Numbered from the stretch's first letter, positions 9,909 through 19,030 are shown. The stretch: DNA of 40,379 nucleotides from Deltaproteobacteria bacterium (GCA_004356615.1 SMWT01000072.1:1-40379), one strand, 5' to 3'. A program made the numbers and translations. The notes: generated from the letters alone by a model not told the origin.

Positions 9909-10742
9909 ATGAAAAACAGTTTATTAAGAGATCTCTCTTATTATGTTTTTTACAATTTAGTTACTCTCGTTTCTATTACCATAATTGTTTCGCTCATTAC
10001 TTTCTTTCATTTTCTTTTAGATCATTCCATAGAGGCCATCGAAAGTTGGATATCTGACAACGGCTGGGGACTTATTACTGCTTCCAAGTTGATTGCACTT
10101 TTTATTGTCATGAAATTTCATGTCTTAAATAAAAACGATAAACCTACATTTAAAAAACTCACTTTGGATCATTTCATTTTTCCTAAGAAAGAATTTTATC
10201 CCATTTTATTGGCCTTTATCGGGCTGTTTTTTGTGCTAGAAAGCGTAAACTTTGTGGTGGGGGAATTTGAACTAGATAATGTAATAAAATCCTTTTTTTA
10301 TGCTTTTCTTTTTTATTTTTCAGATTTATTTTTACTGGCCCAAATTAGCTCGAACGGAAAGACGAGTAGACTTAAAAACTTTTTGTATCCACTCATTTTT
10401 GTCATTATCGCTAAAACTTCATTTCTTTTAATAACCGTTTCAGATGAAAAAGGGCAGTTAACACTTCTCATTACGTATCTAAATATGGTGCTCTTGATGT
10501 TTATAAGCGGACTTAACCGAGAGAATAAGTTTAGTTTGCTCGCACCTTTAATTTTTTTAATCTTCTATATTTGCCCGATAATATCAATCTTTGGCCTAGA
10601 TCCTGTTTGGGGTGATTCCAGGGCGGTAATGACTTTAAAGATTATTCCATATTTAAAAAATTACATTGTTTTTAGCCTGTTGATTTTATGCTATCTTTAT
10701 TTAAAAAATTTCAAATACAAGGAAAATTATGGGATCGAGTGA
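9909..10742 (+). CDS. Hypothetical multi-pass membrane protein
   Basis: About 7 to 8 hydrophobic segments. Located directly upstream of tolQ, which it overlaps by 14 nt. Confidence 0.65.
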   Translation: MKNSLLRDLSYYVFYNLVTLVSITIIVSLITFFHFLLDHSIEAIESWISDNGWGLITASKLIALFIVMKFHVLNKNDKPTFKKLTLDHFIFPKKEFYPILLAFIGLFFVLESVNFVVGEFELDNVIKSFFYAFLFYFSDLFLLAQISSNGKTSRLKNFLYPLIFVIIAKTSFLLITVSDEKGQLTLLITYLNMVLLMFISGLNRENKFSLLAPLIFLIFYICPIISIFGLDPVWGDSRAVMTLKIIPYLKNYIVFSLLILCYLYLKNFKYKENYGIE

Positions 10743-11412
10743 ATTAGATATTGTAAAAATAATTTTACATTCAGGACCTATAGTTAAAGGTGTCTTGATT
10801 CTCTTATTTTTCGCCTCAATTGTTTCCTGGGCGATTATTTTTAAAAAAAGAAGAAATCTTAAGAAGATTGAAAAAGATAATTCTGAATTTTTAGATGCCT
10901 ATTATAGTTGTAAAGACTTAAGGGATGTTCAACTCAAAACCGAGCATCTACCTAATTCTCCCTTTAAAGTAATGTTCTCGGAAGGTTATAGTGAACTCGA
11001 TAGTCTAAGGTCTAAATACGGAAGCGATATAAAAAATCATATTAAAGACTTTGGCACGAGATCCCTAGAGCGGGCGCTTAGGAAGGGTGCTAATGAGGCC
11101 AACTTAAAAATGGGAGCACTTGTGCCTACTCTGGCAAGCATTGGTTCTGTCTCTCCCTTTGTAGGGCTTTTTGGAACAGTTTGGGGCATTATCAATTCAT
11201 TTACCGGCCTGGCCTCCGGTGGCGCAACACTTGATGCCGTGGCCCCAGGTATTGCCGAGGCCTTAGTGGCCACAGCAGTGGGCCTTTTTGCCGCCATACC
11301 CGCTGTTTGGTTTTTTAATAGATTTTCTGGTGAAACCTCTAAGATAAATATAAAAATGGAGAGTTTTGGGGAAGGGTTTTTAAATAACGTAGAAAGAAGC
11401 TTGGATGATTAA
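10729..11412 (+). CDS. tolQ: TolQ/ExbB-family proton channel protein
   Basis: LVPTLASIGSVSPFVGLFGTVWGIINSFTGLASGGATLDAVAPGIAEALVATAVGLFAAIPAVWFFN. Confidence 0.92.
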   Translation: MGSSELDIVKIILHSGPIVKGVLILLFFASIVSWAIIFKKRRNLKKIEKDNSEFLDAYYSCKDLRDVQLKTEHLPNSPFKVMFSEGYSELDSLRSKYGSDIKNHIKDFGTRSLERALRKGANEANLKMGALVPTLASIGSVSPFVGLFGTVWGIINSFTGLASGGATLDAVAPGIAEALVATAVGLFAAIPAVWFFNRFSGETSKINIKMESFGEGFLNNVERSLDD

Positions 11413-11834
11413 TGGGTTTAAATCTAAACAAAAATAATAATAATAATAAATATATGTCCGATATCAATGTGACCCCATTCGTGGATGTTATGTTGGTGCT
11501 TTTGGTAATTTTTATGATTGCCGCCCCCTTAATGTTAAATGCTATTAAACTGCAATTACCCAAGACCAAAGAAATAAATATCATTAACCTAACTACCAAG
11601 CAGGTAGTCTTGTCTATGACCATGGATGGGAACCTATTTATCGGAAAAAAACTGATTGCCAAAAATAAATTGATATCGAAAATAAAAAGTGAATTTTTCA
11701 AAACTAAAAATCAAACCCTTTTCTTGCGGGCCGATTACAAAATATCTTACGGGAAAGTGGCAAAACTAATGTCTTTTCTTAAACATGGAGGAATCACTAC
11801 TATTGCGCTAGTGACAGAAATTGAAAAATCTTAA
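11412..11834 (+). CDS. tolR: TolR/ExbD-family protein
   Basis: MSDINVTPFVDVMLVLLVIFMIAAPLM; TAATG overlap with tolQ. Confidence 0.92.
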   Translation: MGLNLNKNNNNNKYMSDINVTPFVDVMLVLLVIFMIAAPLMLNAIKLQLPKTKEINIINLTTKQVVLSMTMDGNLFIGKKLIAKNKLISKIKSEFFKTKNQTLFLRADYKISYGKVAKLMSFLKHGGITTIALVTEIEKS

Positions 11835-12582
11835 AGCAAATTTACCCCTCTTTCTCGAAGATAGCCTTGTTCCCTACGCTAGATGGTCGTTTATAGTCCA
11901 TTTTTTTATTGCCTTATCTATAATTTTTGTTCCTCGAGTTTTTGACCTAGGCCAGGAAATGCCAAAAATCACCCAAGTGGTCTCGGCCATAAGAGTTGAT
12001 CTGGTGGCCATGCCCAAATATACGCTTAGGGAGCTGAAAAAATTAAGTGCAGCGGCCAGTGCCGCAAAAATTATACCAACCAAAGATAAAGGGCCAACCT
12101 ATTTGAAAAAGGGAAAACAAAAAAGCTTAAAAGATTTGTTGAGAGGGGAGGCAGGCAAAGAATTAAGTGTTAAGGCCAAAGGAAAAACTAAAAAAACTGC
12201 CAAAAGAAACAAGTACGCAAAAGAACTTGGTGGATTGATTCTTCAGGGAAATAAAATCAGTAAGGGATGGGCCATTGTCGGTGATACCAGAGAGATGATC
12301 TTAGATGAGTTTGGTAAATATATGGCGAGTCTACCAGATTATATAAGGCCAAACTGGAAACTACCGGCCAATTTGATGAAAAAAAAATTAAATTGTCGGG
12401 TGCAAGTTTTTATAGGTTCCAAGGGAGAGCTTAAAAAGGCCAAAATGTTTAAATCTAGTGGCAATGGTGAATATGATCGGAAGGCCATGGAAGCAGTGCG
12501 GGAGACGTCTTTTCCCATTCCTAGTAAAAATATTAAGGAGAAGGCCAGAAAGGGCCAAATACTACTGGGCTTTCCCCTATAA
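11821..12582 (+). CDS. TolA/TonB-like energy transducer
   Basis: One N-terminal TM, Lys/Ala-rich middle, C-terminal TonB/TolA-like domain (LNCRVQVFIGSKGELKKAKMFKSSGNGEYDRKAMEAVRETSFPIP). TTG start. Confidence 0.85.
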   Translation: MKNLKANLPLFLEDSLVPYARWSFIVHFFIALSIIFVPRVFDLGQEMPKITQVVSAIRVDLVAMPKYTLRELKKLSAAASAAKIIPTKDKGPTYLKKGKQKSLKDLLRGEAGKELSVKAKGKTKKTAKRNKYAKELGGLILQGNKISKGWAIVGDTREMILDEFGKYMASLPDYIRPNWKLPANLMKKKLNCRVQVFIGSKGELKKAKMFKSSGNGEYDRKAMEAVRETSFPIPSKNIKEKARKGQILLGFPL

Positions 12583-12596
12583 GGTAGAATCTAAAA

Positions 12597-13976
12597 ATGA
12601 AAAAAATTTTATTCTTATTTAGTTTACTTATTTTTGTTAACTCAAGTGCTTCCCAAGATCTAAGTATTGTTAGTGTTGGTAAAGCGACTTTAGAAAAAGA
12701 TCATCTTTTTTTAGAGAATCCATATTTTAAGGGATGGGTCAGTAAATCAAATAAAAAAATTGTTGAAAACGTTATCAAACTCCTTCGATCCGATTTTTCT
12801 TATTACAAAAATCGCTTTGCCGTGTTCCCCAAAAAATATCGAAACCATCCTTCAAAAAAATCTGTGGTTGAGGATGTTAAATATGTTTCTTGGCAAAAAA
12901 AAGAAACAGATTACCTGGTCAAGATGGATTTTTCTTCTTCTGTGTCTAAGAATGAAGGACTGAGGTATGTGGCCAGGGTTTATTCTATAAATACTAAAAA
13001 GGTGATCAGGGAATTACAGGGAAATTTATTTAAAAAGGACTGGAGAAAAGAAGGGCATTATCTGGCCGATAGGATATTTCACAGTATTACAGGTAAGAAA
13101 TCTATTTTTAAATCTAGGGTAATATTTGTCTCTGATGTCACCAGTACCGGCCGAGGTAAAAAAAGAAAGACGAGAAAAGAGATCTACGTGGTGGATTTTG
13201 ACGGGGCCAATCGCCAAAGGATTACTCACCATGGAGGAATAGTGATATCTCCTGCCATTTCCCCTAAAGGGGATAAGCTGGTTTACTCTCTTATAAAAAA
13301 AGGAAAAGGGAAAAAAAGAATAGAATTATATCTTTTGGATTTAGTGACCAAAAAAAGAACGATTCTTTCCCGTCGCAAAGGACTTAACTCAGGGGGAACC
13401 TTTCTCCCCAGTGGCGATGAGATCCTTCTAACCCTATCCAATTTGGGAAATGCAGAAATCTATGCCATGAATCTTGCCACTAAAAATCTAAGAAGGGTGA
13501 CCCACCACTACGCATCCGACGTGGATCCCTCGGTAAATGGTGATGGATCTGTGATGACCTTTTTATCAGGTAGATCAGGTAGGGCCCATATCTATACCTT
13601 AGACCCAAGTGGTAAAGAAAAATCAGTTAAAAGAATAAGTTTTGTGGGGAGGTTTAATGCCACCCCTCGGTTTTCCCCCGATGGTAAAGAGATTGTTTTT
13701 TCTTCTTGGCTAGATAATCGTTTTGATCTCTTTAAAATCAATCCCGATGGCACTGGATTGGCCCGTTTAACCAAGGATTTTGGCTCTAATGAATCTCCCT
13801 CCTTTAGCAATGATGGAGAATTTATCGTTTTTTCATCACAGCGGGTGATTTCTAGGTACCGAGCGGTTCAAAATATCTATCTAATGGACCGGGAAGGGCA
13901 GATTTTAGGCGCCGTAGTAAAGGATTTTGGTAACTGTCTAAGCCCTAGGTGGACAGAAAACTTTACGGGGTTTTAA
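12597..13976 (+). CDS. tolB: TolB-like periplasmic beta-propeller protein
   Basis: Signal peptide and repeated WD40-like PD40 motifs (ISPAISPKGDKLVYSL, PRFSPDGKEIVFSSW, PSFSNDGEFIVFSSQ); position after tolQRA. Confidence 0.9.
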   Translation: MKKILFLFSLLIFVNSSASQDLSIVSVGKATLEKDHLFLENPYFKGWVSKSNKKIVENVIKLLRSDFSYYKNRFAVFPKKYRNHPSKKSVVEDVKYVSWQKKETDYLVKMDFSSSVSKNEGLRYVARVYSINTKKVIRELQGNLFKKDWRKEGHYLADRIFHSITGKKSIFKSRVIFVSDVTSTGRGKKRKTRKEIYVVDFDGANRQRITHHGGIVISPAISPKGDKLVYSLIKKGKGKKRIELYLLDLVTKKRTILSRRKGLNSGGTFLPSGDEILLTLSNLGNAEIYAMNLATKNLRRVTHHYASDVDPSVNGDGSVMTFLSGRSGRAHIYTLDPSGKEKSVKRISFVGRFNATPRFSPDGKEIVFSSWLDNRFDLFKINPDGTGLARLTKDFGSNESPSFSNDGEFIVFSSQRVISRYRAVQNIYLMDREGQILGAVVKDFGNCLSPRWTENFTGF

Positions 13977-14183
13977 ATACTTAGCTCATTGTACAAAGAG
14001 TAGACAGCTGCTCATAACCACCTGAAATTTTCCAGGCCGTCTAAAGTATAGACAGTTTAAGTCCTTGATTTTCATCATTTTATGCCCAAAATATGATCAA
14101 CCGAGTCAAAAGGTCTTGTAAAAATTATAGACGCAATGTATTATAAGGTACATTTATTTAGTCAAGTAATTCGAGGAGAACCT

Positions 14184-15719
14184 GTGAGCACTTTAAAAAA
14201 AACCGAACAAAATGAAATCAATACCCTTTCTTCAACCCTTCTTTCCACACTAGATGAGAAGAAGTTTTTTGGAAAACTTTCTTCCTTTATAGCGAAAAAA
14301 GTTAATGCGGATAATTCTTTTGTATTTCTAGTTTTAGAGGATAAGTCTACTAAGCTTATGGTGGAAAACGGGAAAAAGGCAAAAGGGACAAAAATTATGT
14401 CGGCAGGAGAGGGACCTTCTGGTCACGTTGTAAGAACAAAAAGTCCATATTTTAGTAATAATGTAAAAAGGGATCCACTTTTTAGTGGAGAATCTTATGG
14501 AGAAGATATTAACGCCGAACTTATCATTCCTGTAGCTCATGAAGGAATCATGGTGGCCACAATACATTTTCAGATGAAAGGCGTTGAAAAGACCTTCACT
14601 ATTGATCAATTGGCCTTGGCCAAGGAAATCCTTAATACTCAAACTATTCCCGTTTCAAATATGAAAATGTATTTGGCAGCGAAAAATCTAAATGATGCCT
14701 TATCGAAAAAAATTGATAATCTTATTCAAGATAAAGAAAAAAGAATTGAAACAGGTGGGGCCTATAAGGCCTTAGAACCCGATTTTAATTATCAATCCAA
14801 AGAAATGTCGGTTCTTATCGACCTTGCCGATAAGCTGTCACAAGTTGACGGCCCCGTTTTAATTCAGGGTGAGAGCGCTACCGGTAAAGAACTGGTTGCC
14901 AAGAGAATTCACTGTCGAAGTGAAAGAAAAGACAGACCATTTTTAGTGGTAAGTGCCTCTTCTTTTACTGAAGAAAACCTGGAAATTGAGCTTTTTGGAA
15001 TTGAAGGCCTAAATCCATCAGGAAAACTAATGGTTAGACCTGGTATTTTTGAAAGGGCCAATGGTGGTACTGTTGTCATTAAAGGACTTTCTAGGCTTAA
15101 CAGTAATATTCAATCTAGACTGATTCAATTAATTAGCAGTAAAAAAATCAATAGAGTTTCCGGACATGCTCCAGTATCAACTAATGTTAGAATCATTGCC
15201 ACTGATCAAAACGAAATAGAAGAATTAATGGATAAAGAAGTTATCTCAAAAGAACTAATTTATTTCTTTAATTCCATTAGAGTTCCAGGTCTAAAAGAAA
15301 GACAGGAAGATATTGAACTTTTGGCCACCAAGTTTTTAAACGGAACTAGAACAGGTGAAGAGCAAAAGACTTTAGCGCCAGGTGTAGTAAAAGCACTTAC
15401 AGAATATTCTTGGCCAGGAAATATTAGAGAGCTGCGAAATACAATGGAGCAGGCGTATCTACTTGCAGAAGGTCGGGTAATTGAAAAGGCCCATCTAGCA
15501 AAGCGTGTTATCGAAAATAAAGGTATGCAAGAGGAAAAAGACCTTAGTCCTATCTCTTATACTGGTATGACATTAGGAGATCTTGAGCGATTACATATTT
15601 GCGATACATTAGACCATACTCAAGGCAACAAAACTAAAACGGCCAAAATACTCGGAATAACAGTTAAAACGTTGTATAACAAACTCCATAGTTACGGAAT
15701 GATCCACCCTAAGGTCTAA
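14184..15719 (+). CDS. GAF + AAA+ NtrC-family regulator with Fis-type HTH; AAA+ domain appears degenerate
   Basis: GAF-like N-terminus; GESATGKELVAKRIH Walker A; ATEYSW-type region EYSWPGNIRELRNTMEQA; C-terminal Fis HTH (NKTKTAKILGITVKTLYNKLHSYG). GTG start at 14184 behind GAGGAGA preferred over 14136. Confidence 0.88.
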   Translation: MSTLKKTEQNEINTLSSTLLSTLDEKKFFGKLSSFIAKKVNADNSFVFLVLEDKSTKLMVENGKKAKGTKIMSAGEGPSGHVVRTKSPYFSNNVKRDPLFSGESYGEDINAELIIPVAHEGIMVATIHFQMKGVEKTFTIDQLALAKEILNTQTIPVSNMKMYLAAKNLNDALSKKIDNLIQDKEKRIETGGAYKALEPDFNYQSKEMSVLIDLADKLSQVDGPVLIQGESATGKELVAKRIHCRSERKDRPFLVVSASSFTEENLEIELFGIEGLNPSGKLMVRPGIFERANGGTVVIKGLSRLNSNIQSRLIQLISSKKINRVSGHAPVSTNVRIIATDQNEIEELMDKEVISKELIYFFNSIRVPGLKERQEDIELLATKFLNGTRTGEEQKTLAPGVVKALTEYSWPGNIRELRNTMEQAYLLAEGRVIEKAHLAKRVIENKGMQEEKDLSPISYTGMTLGDLERLHICDTLDHTQGNKTKTAKILGITVKTLYNKLHSYGMIHPKV

Positions 15720-15739
15720 GTTTAGGCCTTAAATTGTTT

Positions 15740-15780
15740 TATTCCTCATAAAGAATTACACTTAAAAAGGTGGAGGAATA
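15740..15780 (+). promoter_or_regulatory. Inverted repeat sequestering the RBS of the 71-aa ORF
   Basis: TATTCCTC (15740-15747) and GAGGAATA (15773-15780), perfect 8-bp arms; the right arm includes part of the GGAGG Shine-Dalgarno. Confidence 0.45.
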
Positions 15781-15781
15781 G

Positions 15782-15997
15782 ATGGCCAAAGATACAGTCG
15801 CAAACCTAGAAGTTATGAACGGAGATGCCGGTCTTACTTGGAAAAACGTGAGAAGGGCATCAGAGATTGAAACTCTCTATCGTTTTATCGATGAGCATGG
15901 GCTTAGAAGAGATGCAAAGATCGTTTTTGAAGCTCTTTGGAGCAAGCTGGGAACGAAAAAACGCGCGCGAAGAAATTCAGTTAAAAAGGTCCACTAA
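15782..15997 (+). CDS. Small basic hypothetical protein (71 aa)
   Basis: Strong GGAGG before the ATG; basic tail GTKKRARRNSVKKVH. Confidence 0.7.
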   Translation: MAKDTVANLEVMNGDAGLTWKNVRRASEIETLYRFIDEHGLRRDAKIVFEALWSKLGTKKRARRNSVKKVH

Positions 15998-16009
15998 AAA
16001 ACAAGAAAC

Positions 16010-17437
16010 ATGGATGTTTCAATAAAAAAAAGAATAATCTTTGATCCCATCTATGGGTTCATCAGACTTACTCCTCTTGAGTGGGAGATTGTCCATTCCC
16101 CTTACTATCAACGTCTAAGGTGGCTTAAACAATTAGGCTTTGCCTGCTATGTTTTTCCGGGGGCCGAGCATTCTCGTTTTGGCCATTCCATTGGATCAAT
16201 GTTTAATGCCCACAATATTTTGATCTCCATCAATAAGGCAGTATCCGATGAAGAATTGGTGGATCCTAAATGTGGGTCGAAGGCCAAAAAGTTTCATCAA
16301 TCCATTAGGCTTGGGGCCTTAATGCATGACCTTGGTACTTTTCCTTTTAGTCATACCACTGAAGCGGCCTATATAAAATTTGGCGAAACGACCCATTCCA
16401 AGGGCGGAAAAGGACTAAAAGATGACCATGAAAACCTTGGCGCTTTTGTAATTAAAAATACTGACTTTCCAGGCGGCATAACCCATATCTTGGAAAAGTA
16501 TGGCCACGAGGCCAAACATATTTCTGATTTGGTTAAAGGAACCTCTACATCCATCTTGGCAAATCAAATTCTCCATGCTGAAGTTGATTGTGATCGTATG
16601 GATTATCTGCTTCGGGATGCTCATTATACAGGGCTTGAATATGGGACCTATGATCGTGACTATCTTCTTCACCATTTTTCCCTGGCCAAGGTGGATAACC
16701 AAGAAATTTTAACCATTAATAGCAATGCTCTTCATTGCGTGGAAGATTTCCTCATGTCTAGGTTTTCCTGGTACTCCCAAGTGGTTAGATCGCCAAGAGG
16801 GGCAAAATACGATGCTTTGGCCGAACATATATGTTTGTATATGTTAGAAAAAAGACTGTTTGTTAGATATAGCGAAATTTTAGAGATGGTGACAGACTCA
16901 CCACTTAGATTTTTGGGATTTACCGATAATTTCTTTTTAACCCAGATCCAAAAAAGTTTGGCCAACGGGAATTTTGATGAGAATCCAAAAATATGCGATA
17001 TGGCGATGGGGCTTTTGCTTGAAAAAGGACCTAAAAGAGTCCGACATGATGACTTAAGAAGGGTGCTTCTAAACCAAGACAATACAGCTGAAAATGATAA
17101 AATTTGTAAGAAGGCGAAGGCCAAGGTGCAAGAGATCAGGGATTTTATTAAAAAGAAAGGTGGACCTAAGGATTGGATCATTTCCGATCTTCCCACCAAG
17201 GATATAACTTTTGTTAAATCCTATAAACAAATTATTAAGGATTCGAAAGGCCCAAATATTTTACTAGAAAGGGACCCCGTCAAAATAAGCTATGAAAATG
17301 GAGATATTAAACTCCTTGGCGAAATAGAAAATTCCACCATTTCAATTTTGCAAGATACTAAAAATTATATACCCAATGTTTTTTGTTCCCAATCGGCCTA
17401 TGAGATTCTTAGCAAAGCAAAACTGATAGATGAGTAG
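16010..17437 (+). CDS. HD-domain phosphohydrolase (dGTPase/SAMHD1-like superfamily)
   Basis: FPGAEHSRFGHSIGSM, LGALMHDLGTFPFSHTTE, HAEVDCDRMDYLLRDAHYTGLEYG. Confidence 0.92.
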   Translation: MDVSIKKRIIFDPIYGFIRLTPLEWEIVHSPYYQRLRWLKQLGFACYVFPGAEHSRFGHSIGSMFNAHNILISINKAVSDEELVDPKCGSKAKKFHQSIRLGALMHDLGTFPFSHTTEAAYIKFGETTHSKGGKGLKDDHENLGAFVIKNTDFPGGITHILEKYGHEAKHISDLVKGTSTSILANQILHAEVDCDRMDYLLRDAHYTGLEYGTYDRDYLLHHFSLAKVDNQEILTINSNALHCVEDFLMSRFSWYSQVVRSPRGAKYDALAEHICLYMLEKRLFVRYSEILEMVTDSPLRFLGFTDNFFLTQIQKSLANGNFDENPKICDMAMGLLLEKGPKRVRHDDLRRVLLNQDNTAENDKICKKAKAKVQEIRDFIKKKGGPKDWIISDLPTKDITFVKSYKQIIKDSKGPNILLERDPVKISYENGDIKLLGEIENSTISILQDTKNYIPNVFCSQSAYEILSKAKLIDE

Positions 17438-17543
17438 CCCGCCTATTTTGCTTTCTTTTTTAATTCGAGGTAAAATTAATTAATCTATCTTGTGACTTTC
17501 AAATTAGGATGATTTGTAAATATAGCTTAGGAAGGGGGCCAAA

Positions 17544-18257
17544 ATGTTGCAAAACTCGATAAGAGGGTTTTCCAAAAAAAGGCCGGTAACAAGCTCTGAT
17601 GATACTCTTTTTTCGTTGGAAGATGTTTCCGTCACTTTTGGAAATTTAAAGGCCTTAGAATCAGTATCTCTAGATATTCACCAGGGAGAGATCTTGTTTG
17701 TCACCGGCTCCTCAGGGGCGGGTAAAACAACTTTACTTAGACTTTTGGCCGAACAACTAAAACCTGACAGTGGCAAGATCCTTTTACCAAAAGATTTAAT
17801 AGGCGTTAGACTTTTCATTTCCCAGGTTTTTCAAGATTTAAAGTTTTTAATGAATAAAACTTGCGAAGAAAACCTTTTTCACAGCTTTGATAAAAAGGTT
17901 TATAAAAATAAAAAAATATTTTTAGGTGAAATGAATGATCTGTGCAAAATTTTAGGGATTACAGATAGACTACATCTTAAAATGGAGCAGGCCAACGGTG
18001 GCCTTAAACAAAAGGTGGCCTTAATTCGTGCACTGCTGGCAAAACCTGAAGTTATCATTTTAGATGAGCCCACAGGATCATTGGATGTAGATAATGCCCG
18101 AAAGATTTATGAGGTTCTTTCTTATTATAATATGAAAAAAAAATTAACCATTATTTGGGCCTCCCATAATCGGGAATTAGTTAAAGAATTCACAGGGAGA
18201 ATAATTCACCTAGATTCGGGGAAATTAGTCTATACGGGGCACGCATGTTTTATTTAA
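17544..18257 (+). CDS. ftsE: FtsE-like ABC transporter ATP-binding protein
   Basis: VTGSSGAGKTTLLRLL Walker A, VIILDEPTGSLD Walker B, position upstream of an FtsX-like gene. Confidence 0.87.
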   Translation: MLQNSIRGFSKKRPVTSSDDTLFSLEDVSVTFGNLKALESVSLDIHQGEILFVTGSSGAGKTTLLRLLAEQLKPDSGKILLPKDLIGVRLFISQVFQDLKFLMNKTCEENLFHSFDKKVYKNKKIFLGEMNDLCKILGITDRLHLKMEQANGGLKQKVALIRALLAKPEVIILDEPTGSLDVDNARKIYEVLSYYNMKKKLTIIWASHNRELVKEFTGRIIHLDSGKLVYTGHACFI

Positions 18258-19030
18258 AGAATTTTTTCAAGATCATCAAAGACAATCTTTTAAGCGGGAT
18301 TTTACTGTCACTTATTTCCTTGATCATTGTAATTTATATGGGAAATATAGACCTTTTTAAAAATAAAATAATCGGCCTCTATCCGGAATATTTAAAAGGG
18401 CCTTATTTTTATGCTCTTCTTTCTGCTACTGAAAACCATTCCAGAATAAAAAGAAAGATGCTTCTTTTACCTGGTGTGAACAAGGTGAGTATTATTGGTA
18501 AAAATGAAGTAAAAAACCAGACTTTAGAAATTTTGGATAATTTAAGCATGGGCCAAGAAGAGGAATTTAATTTTGAATATAGAGGCATGGAAATTGCTCT
18601 GGATCGGGATGTGAATGCCAGAGGCCAGGAGTTGATTAGAGGATATTTAAAACGGCTTGCTGGGGAAAGCAATATTACTCTTGGCAAGGTTTACCCTCCC
18701 TCTATTAGTAAAAAGCTCAAAGAGAATTTGGATATATTTAACAAATATGGAGGAATGGCCATTGGTCTTTGCTTGTTTTTGGTTTGGCTTTTGGCCTTCT
18801 TTTCTCTTAAGCAAAAAGTGAAGAAAGTTTCTTTTATAATCGAGCAATATCAGCGCAAACGAGGGGTGGAAATAAAAATAATCCTTTCTGGGGTGGCCCT
18901 TTTTTATATAATTGGCTGCTTGATCTCATACCCACTGCCTACCACCCAGTGGTATTTGGTAGCAGGGGTAGGGGCAGTATTTTTTGCTATAATGGCCTTG
19001 CTTAGTGGAAGACCTTCATGGGAAAGCTAA
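18245..19030 (+). CDS. ftsX: FtsX-like permease
   Basis: Four predicted TM segments with an extracytoplasmic loop after TM1; gene order ftsE-ftsX-envC-like. Confidence 0.8.
   Translation: MFYLKNFFKIIKDNLLSGILLSLISLIIVIYMGNIDLFKNKIIGLYPEYLKGPYFYALLSATENHSRIKRKMLLLPGVNKVSIIGKNEVKNQTLEILDNLSMGQEEEFNFEYRGMEIALDRDVNARGQELIRGYLKRLAGESNITLGKVYPPSISKKLKENLDIFNKYGGMAIGLCLFLVWLLAFFSLKQKVKKVSFIIEQYQRKRGVEIKIILSGVALFYIIGCLISYPLPTTQWYLVAGVGAVFFAIMALLSGRPSWES

Noticed and set aside
11037-11297. Antisense ORF opposite tolQ (MAAKRPTAVATKASAIPGATASSVAPP...)
   Set aside because: Low-complexity shadow ORF opposite a strongly supported TolQ frame. The same reasoning was applied to the other antisense ORFs inside known genes (e.g. 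16369-16554, 28147-28665, 31426-31800, 35560-35916, 36193-36468).
11433-11447. (AAT)5 trinucleotide repeat in the TolR N-terminus (five Asn codons)
   Set aside because: Slippage would only add or remove whole Asn codons, so it cannot act as a frameshift phase-variation switch; likely composition in an AT-rich genome.
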